Shown here piece after piece: positions 6,349-7,806 of a stretch of 7,806 nt of DNA. Under the pieces are notes generated by a model, which did not search any database, was not told the origin of the DNA, and saw only the letters and a list, made by a program, of their open reading frames with translations. The DNA comes from an uncultured Hyphomicrobiales bacterium (lineage in GTDB: Bacteria; Pseudomonadota; Alphaproteobacteria; Rhizobiales; Beijerinckiaceae), in assembly GCA_903932565.1 (NCBI GenBank), contig CAIZGQ010000814.1, forward strand, positions 1 through 7,806, given 5' to 3'. Position 1 is the first letter of the stretch. Every line of letters starts with the position of its first letter. The translations under genes were made by a program, and so were the position numbers.

Positions 6349-7163
6349 GCGGAGGGCCGCGGCGGCAACTTCGGGCCATGCAGAAGATCGTGCGTTGCGG
6401 TCTTCACGTCGTCGTGCCGCATCAGGCTTTCGCCCACGAGGAACGACTGGATGCCGATACGCGCGAGCCGCATCACATCCGCATGAGTCGAAATCCCGCT
6501 TTCCGAGACGATAATGCGATCCTTCGGCACCAGAGGCGCAAGCCGTTCGCTTACAGAGAGTGACGTTTCAAACGAATGCAGATCGCGATTGTTGATGCCG
6601 ATCAGCCGCGTCTCGAGTGCGAGACCGCGCTTCAGCTCGGCCTCGTTGTGCACCTCGACCAGCACATCCAGCTTCAAATCATGCGCGGTCTTGTTGAGGA
6701 TTTTGGCGGTCTCGTCATCCACACCGGCCATGATAATGAGGATGCAATCGGCCCCCCAGGCGCGCGCTTCAAAGACCTGATAGGGGTCGTACATGAAATC
6801 CTTGCGCAGGGCAGGAAGATTTGTCGCCCCTCTCGCTTCGCCCAAATACTCAGGTTTGCCTTGAAACGATGGCGCATCTGTCAAAACGGACAGGCAGGTC
6901 GCGCCGCCCTGCTGATAGAGTTTTGCCAAATTGGCGGGATCGAAATCCGCGCGGATCATGCCCTTTGACGGGCTCGCCTTCTTCACCTCGGCGATAAGCG
7001 CGAACTGGCCCGCGGCAACTTTATCTTCAATCGCGTGAACAAAGCCGCGCGCGGGCACCTGATCCTTGATCTTGCGCTCCAGCGCATGCAGCGGCATGCG
7101 GACTTTCGCCTCCGAGATTTCGGTGCGTTTGTAGGCTTCGATCTTGCGCAAAATGTCAGACAT
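6345..7163 (-). CDS. trpC: Indole-3-glycerol phosphate synthase TrpC
   Basis: TIM-barrel enzyme that closes the indole ring, turning carboxyphenylamino-deoxyribulose phosphate into indole-3-glycerol phosphate in tryptophan synthesis. It has 272 residues, the usual size for a monofunctional TrpC; no TrpF domain is fused. Catalytic motifs are complete: LIAEVKKASPSKG with Glu59 and Lys61, LRKDF with Lys121, LVEVH with Glu170, IGINNRDL with Asn191, and VSESGI with Glu221. The phosphate-binding end is FLVGESLM. The ATG at 7163 begins three bases after the trpD stop, without a clear Shine-Dalgarno, which points to coupling with trpD. A short Pro-rich tail (about 264-272) lies next to the overlap with moaC. 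Confidence 0.97.
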   Translation of the reverse strand: MSDILRKIEAYKRTEISEAKVRMPLHALERKIKDQVPARGFVHAIEDKVAAGQFALIAEVKKASPSKGMIRADFDPANLAKLYQQGGATCLSVLTDAPSFQGKPEYLGEARGATNLPALRKDFMYDPYQVFEARAWGADCILIIMAGVDDETAKILNKTAHDLKLDVLVEVHNEAELKRGLALETRLIGINNRDLHSFETSLSVSERLAPLVPKDRIIVSESGISTHADVMRLARIGIQSFLVGESLMRHDDVKTATHDLLHGPKLPPRPSA

Positions 7164-7166
7164 GAA

Positions 7167-7806
7167 TCACGCGCGGTTTGAGACGTCGACGAGTTTGGCC
7201 AATGTCGCACGGGCCTTGCCCGATTGCAGCACAGCGGACGCCTGCTCGGCACCCGCCATCAGACTTGCGGCACGGCCCGCCACAACGAGGGCCGCAGCCG
7301 CGTTCAGTACAGCTATATCACGATAGGCTGAGCGCGTGCCATCAAGCACGGCGCGCAATGCGACGGCATTCTGCGCCGGATCGCCGCCCTTGAGATCGGC
7401 CGCCGAGGCGCGCGCCAGACCTGCATCCTCCGGCGTCACATCAAAGCTGCGGATGGCACCATTCTCCAACGCCACAACGCGCGTTGGCCCGGTGGTGGTC
7501 AATTCATCAAGCCCGTCCGAGCCATGAACCAGCCAGACGCGCTGCGAGCCCATGTTACGCAGCACCTGTGCCATCGGCTCCAGCAGTGCACTGGAAAACG
7601 TGCCGATCACCTGCCGTGTCACACCGGCCGGATTGGAAAGAGGCCCGAGAATGTTGAAGATCGTGCGGGTGCCGAGCTCGACACGCACCGGGCCCACATG
7701 GCGCATGGCGGCGTGATGCGTCTGCGCCATCATGAACCCAATGCCAGCCTCTTTGATGCACGCTTCGACGCTTGCCTTTGAAATGCCGATGGCAACGCCA
7801 AGCGAC
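7167..7806 (-). CDS. trpD: Anthranilate phosphoribosyltransferase TrpD, N-terminus outside window
   Basis: Transfers phosphoribose from PRPP to anthranilate, the second committed step of tryptophan synthesis. The C-terminal 212 residues are present; the family is usually about 340. The frame stays open to the right edge, upstream of the in-frame ATG at 7733, reading SLGVAIGISKASVEAC and GIGFMMAQTHHAAMRHV before that codon's continuation, so 7733 is an internal methionine and not the start. Recognisable family elements are RTIFNILGPLSNPAG, the metal-binding HGSDGLDELT with its Asp-Glu pair, the GGDPAQNA segment and LNAAAAL. It lies three bases upstream of trpC. In many alphaproteobacteria trpG and often trpE lie further upstream; here that is beyond the edge. 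Confidence 0.96.
   Translation of the reverse strand, partial: SLGVAIGISKASVEACIKEAGIGFMMAQTHHAAMRHVGPVRVELGTRTIFNILGPLSNPAGVTRQVIGTFSSALLEPMAQVLRNMGSQRVWLVHGSDGLDELTTTGPTRVVALENGAIRSFDVTPEDAGLARASAADLKGGDPAQNAVALRAVLDGTRSAYRDIAVLNAAAALVVAGRAASLMAGAEQASAVLQSGKARATLAKLVDVSNRA

Overview
This window reads as ordinary chromosomal sequence from an alphaproteobacterium. The grounds are the GC-rich coding bias, the trpD-trpC-moaC-moeA gene order (a well-known alphaproteobacterial arrangement), and an alpha-type phosphomannomutase carrying TASHNDNGW instead of the common TASHNP. I cannot name a genus. Genes cover almost the whole window. No stretch over 300 bases lacks a gene, and I see no RNA genes, insertion sequences, CRISPR arrays, prophage genes or long repeats.

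Layout. (1) 1-1433, minus: phosphomannomutase/phosphoglucomutase, cut at its C-terminus by the window start. (2) 1482-2111, minus: a membrane-anchored retropepsin-like aspartic protease, 48 bp upstream of the mutase and possibly co-transcribed with it. (3) 2112-2265: protease leader with two short hairpins. (4) 2266-2814, minus: MarR-family regulator. (5) 2815-3000: divergent promoter region with two short palindromes, one in front of each gene. (6) 3001-4623, plus: AMP-forming acyl-CoA ligase of the AlkK/DmdB type. (7) 4634-7806, minus, transcribed trpD (partial) -> trpC -> moaC -> moeA. These four genes are packed with a 3-nt gap, an ATGA overlap and a GTGA overlap, so translation is probably coupled. 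moeA meets the ligase gene tail to tail with 10 bp between the stop codons.

How the genes fit together. trpD and trpC carry out the phosphoribosyl-transfer and indole-ring-closing steps of tryptophan synthesis. moaC and moeA act early and late in molybdenum cofactor synthesis. The MarR gene and the ligase gene are divergent, with a palindrome just downstream of a plausible ligase promoter, which suggests local repression relieved by a ligand (possibly an acid or its CoA ester). The mutase supplies sugar-1-phosphates for envelope polysaccharide. The protease probably acts in the periplasm or at the inner membrane.

I found no convincing undescribed system. The most useful leads are the MarR/ligase divergon with its candidate operators, the unknown ligase substrate, the protease-mutase pairing, and the absence of lexA after moeA, where many alphaproteobacteria have it.
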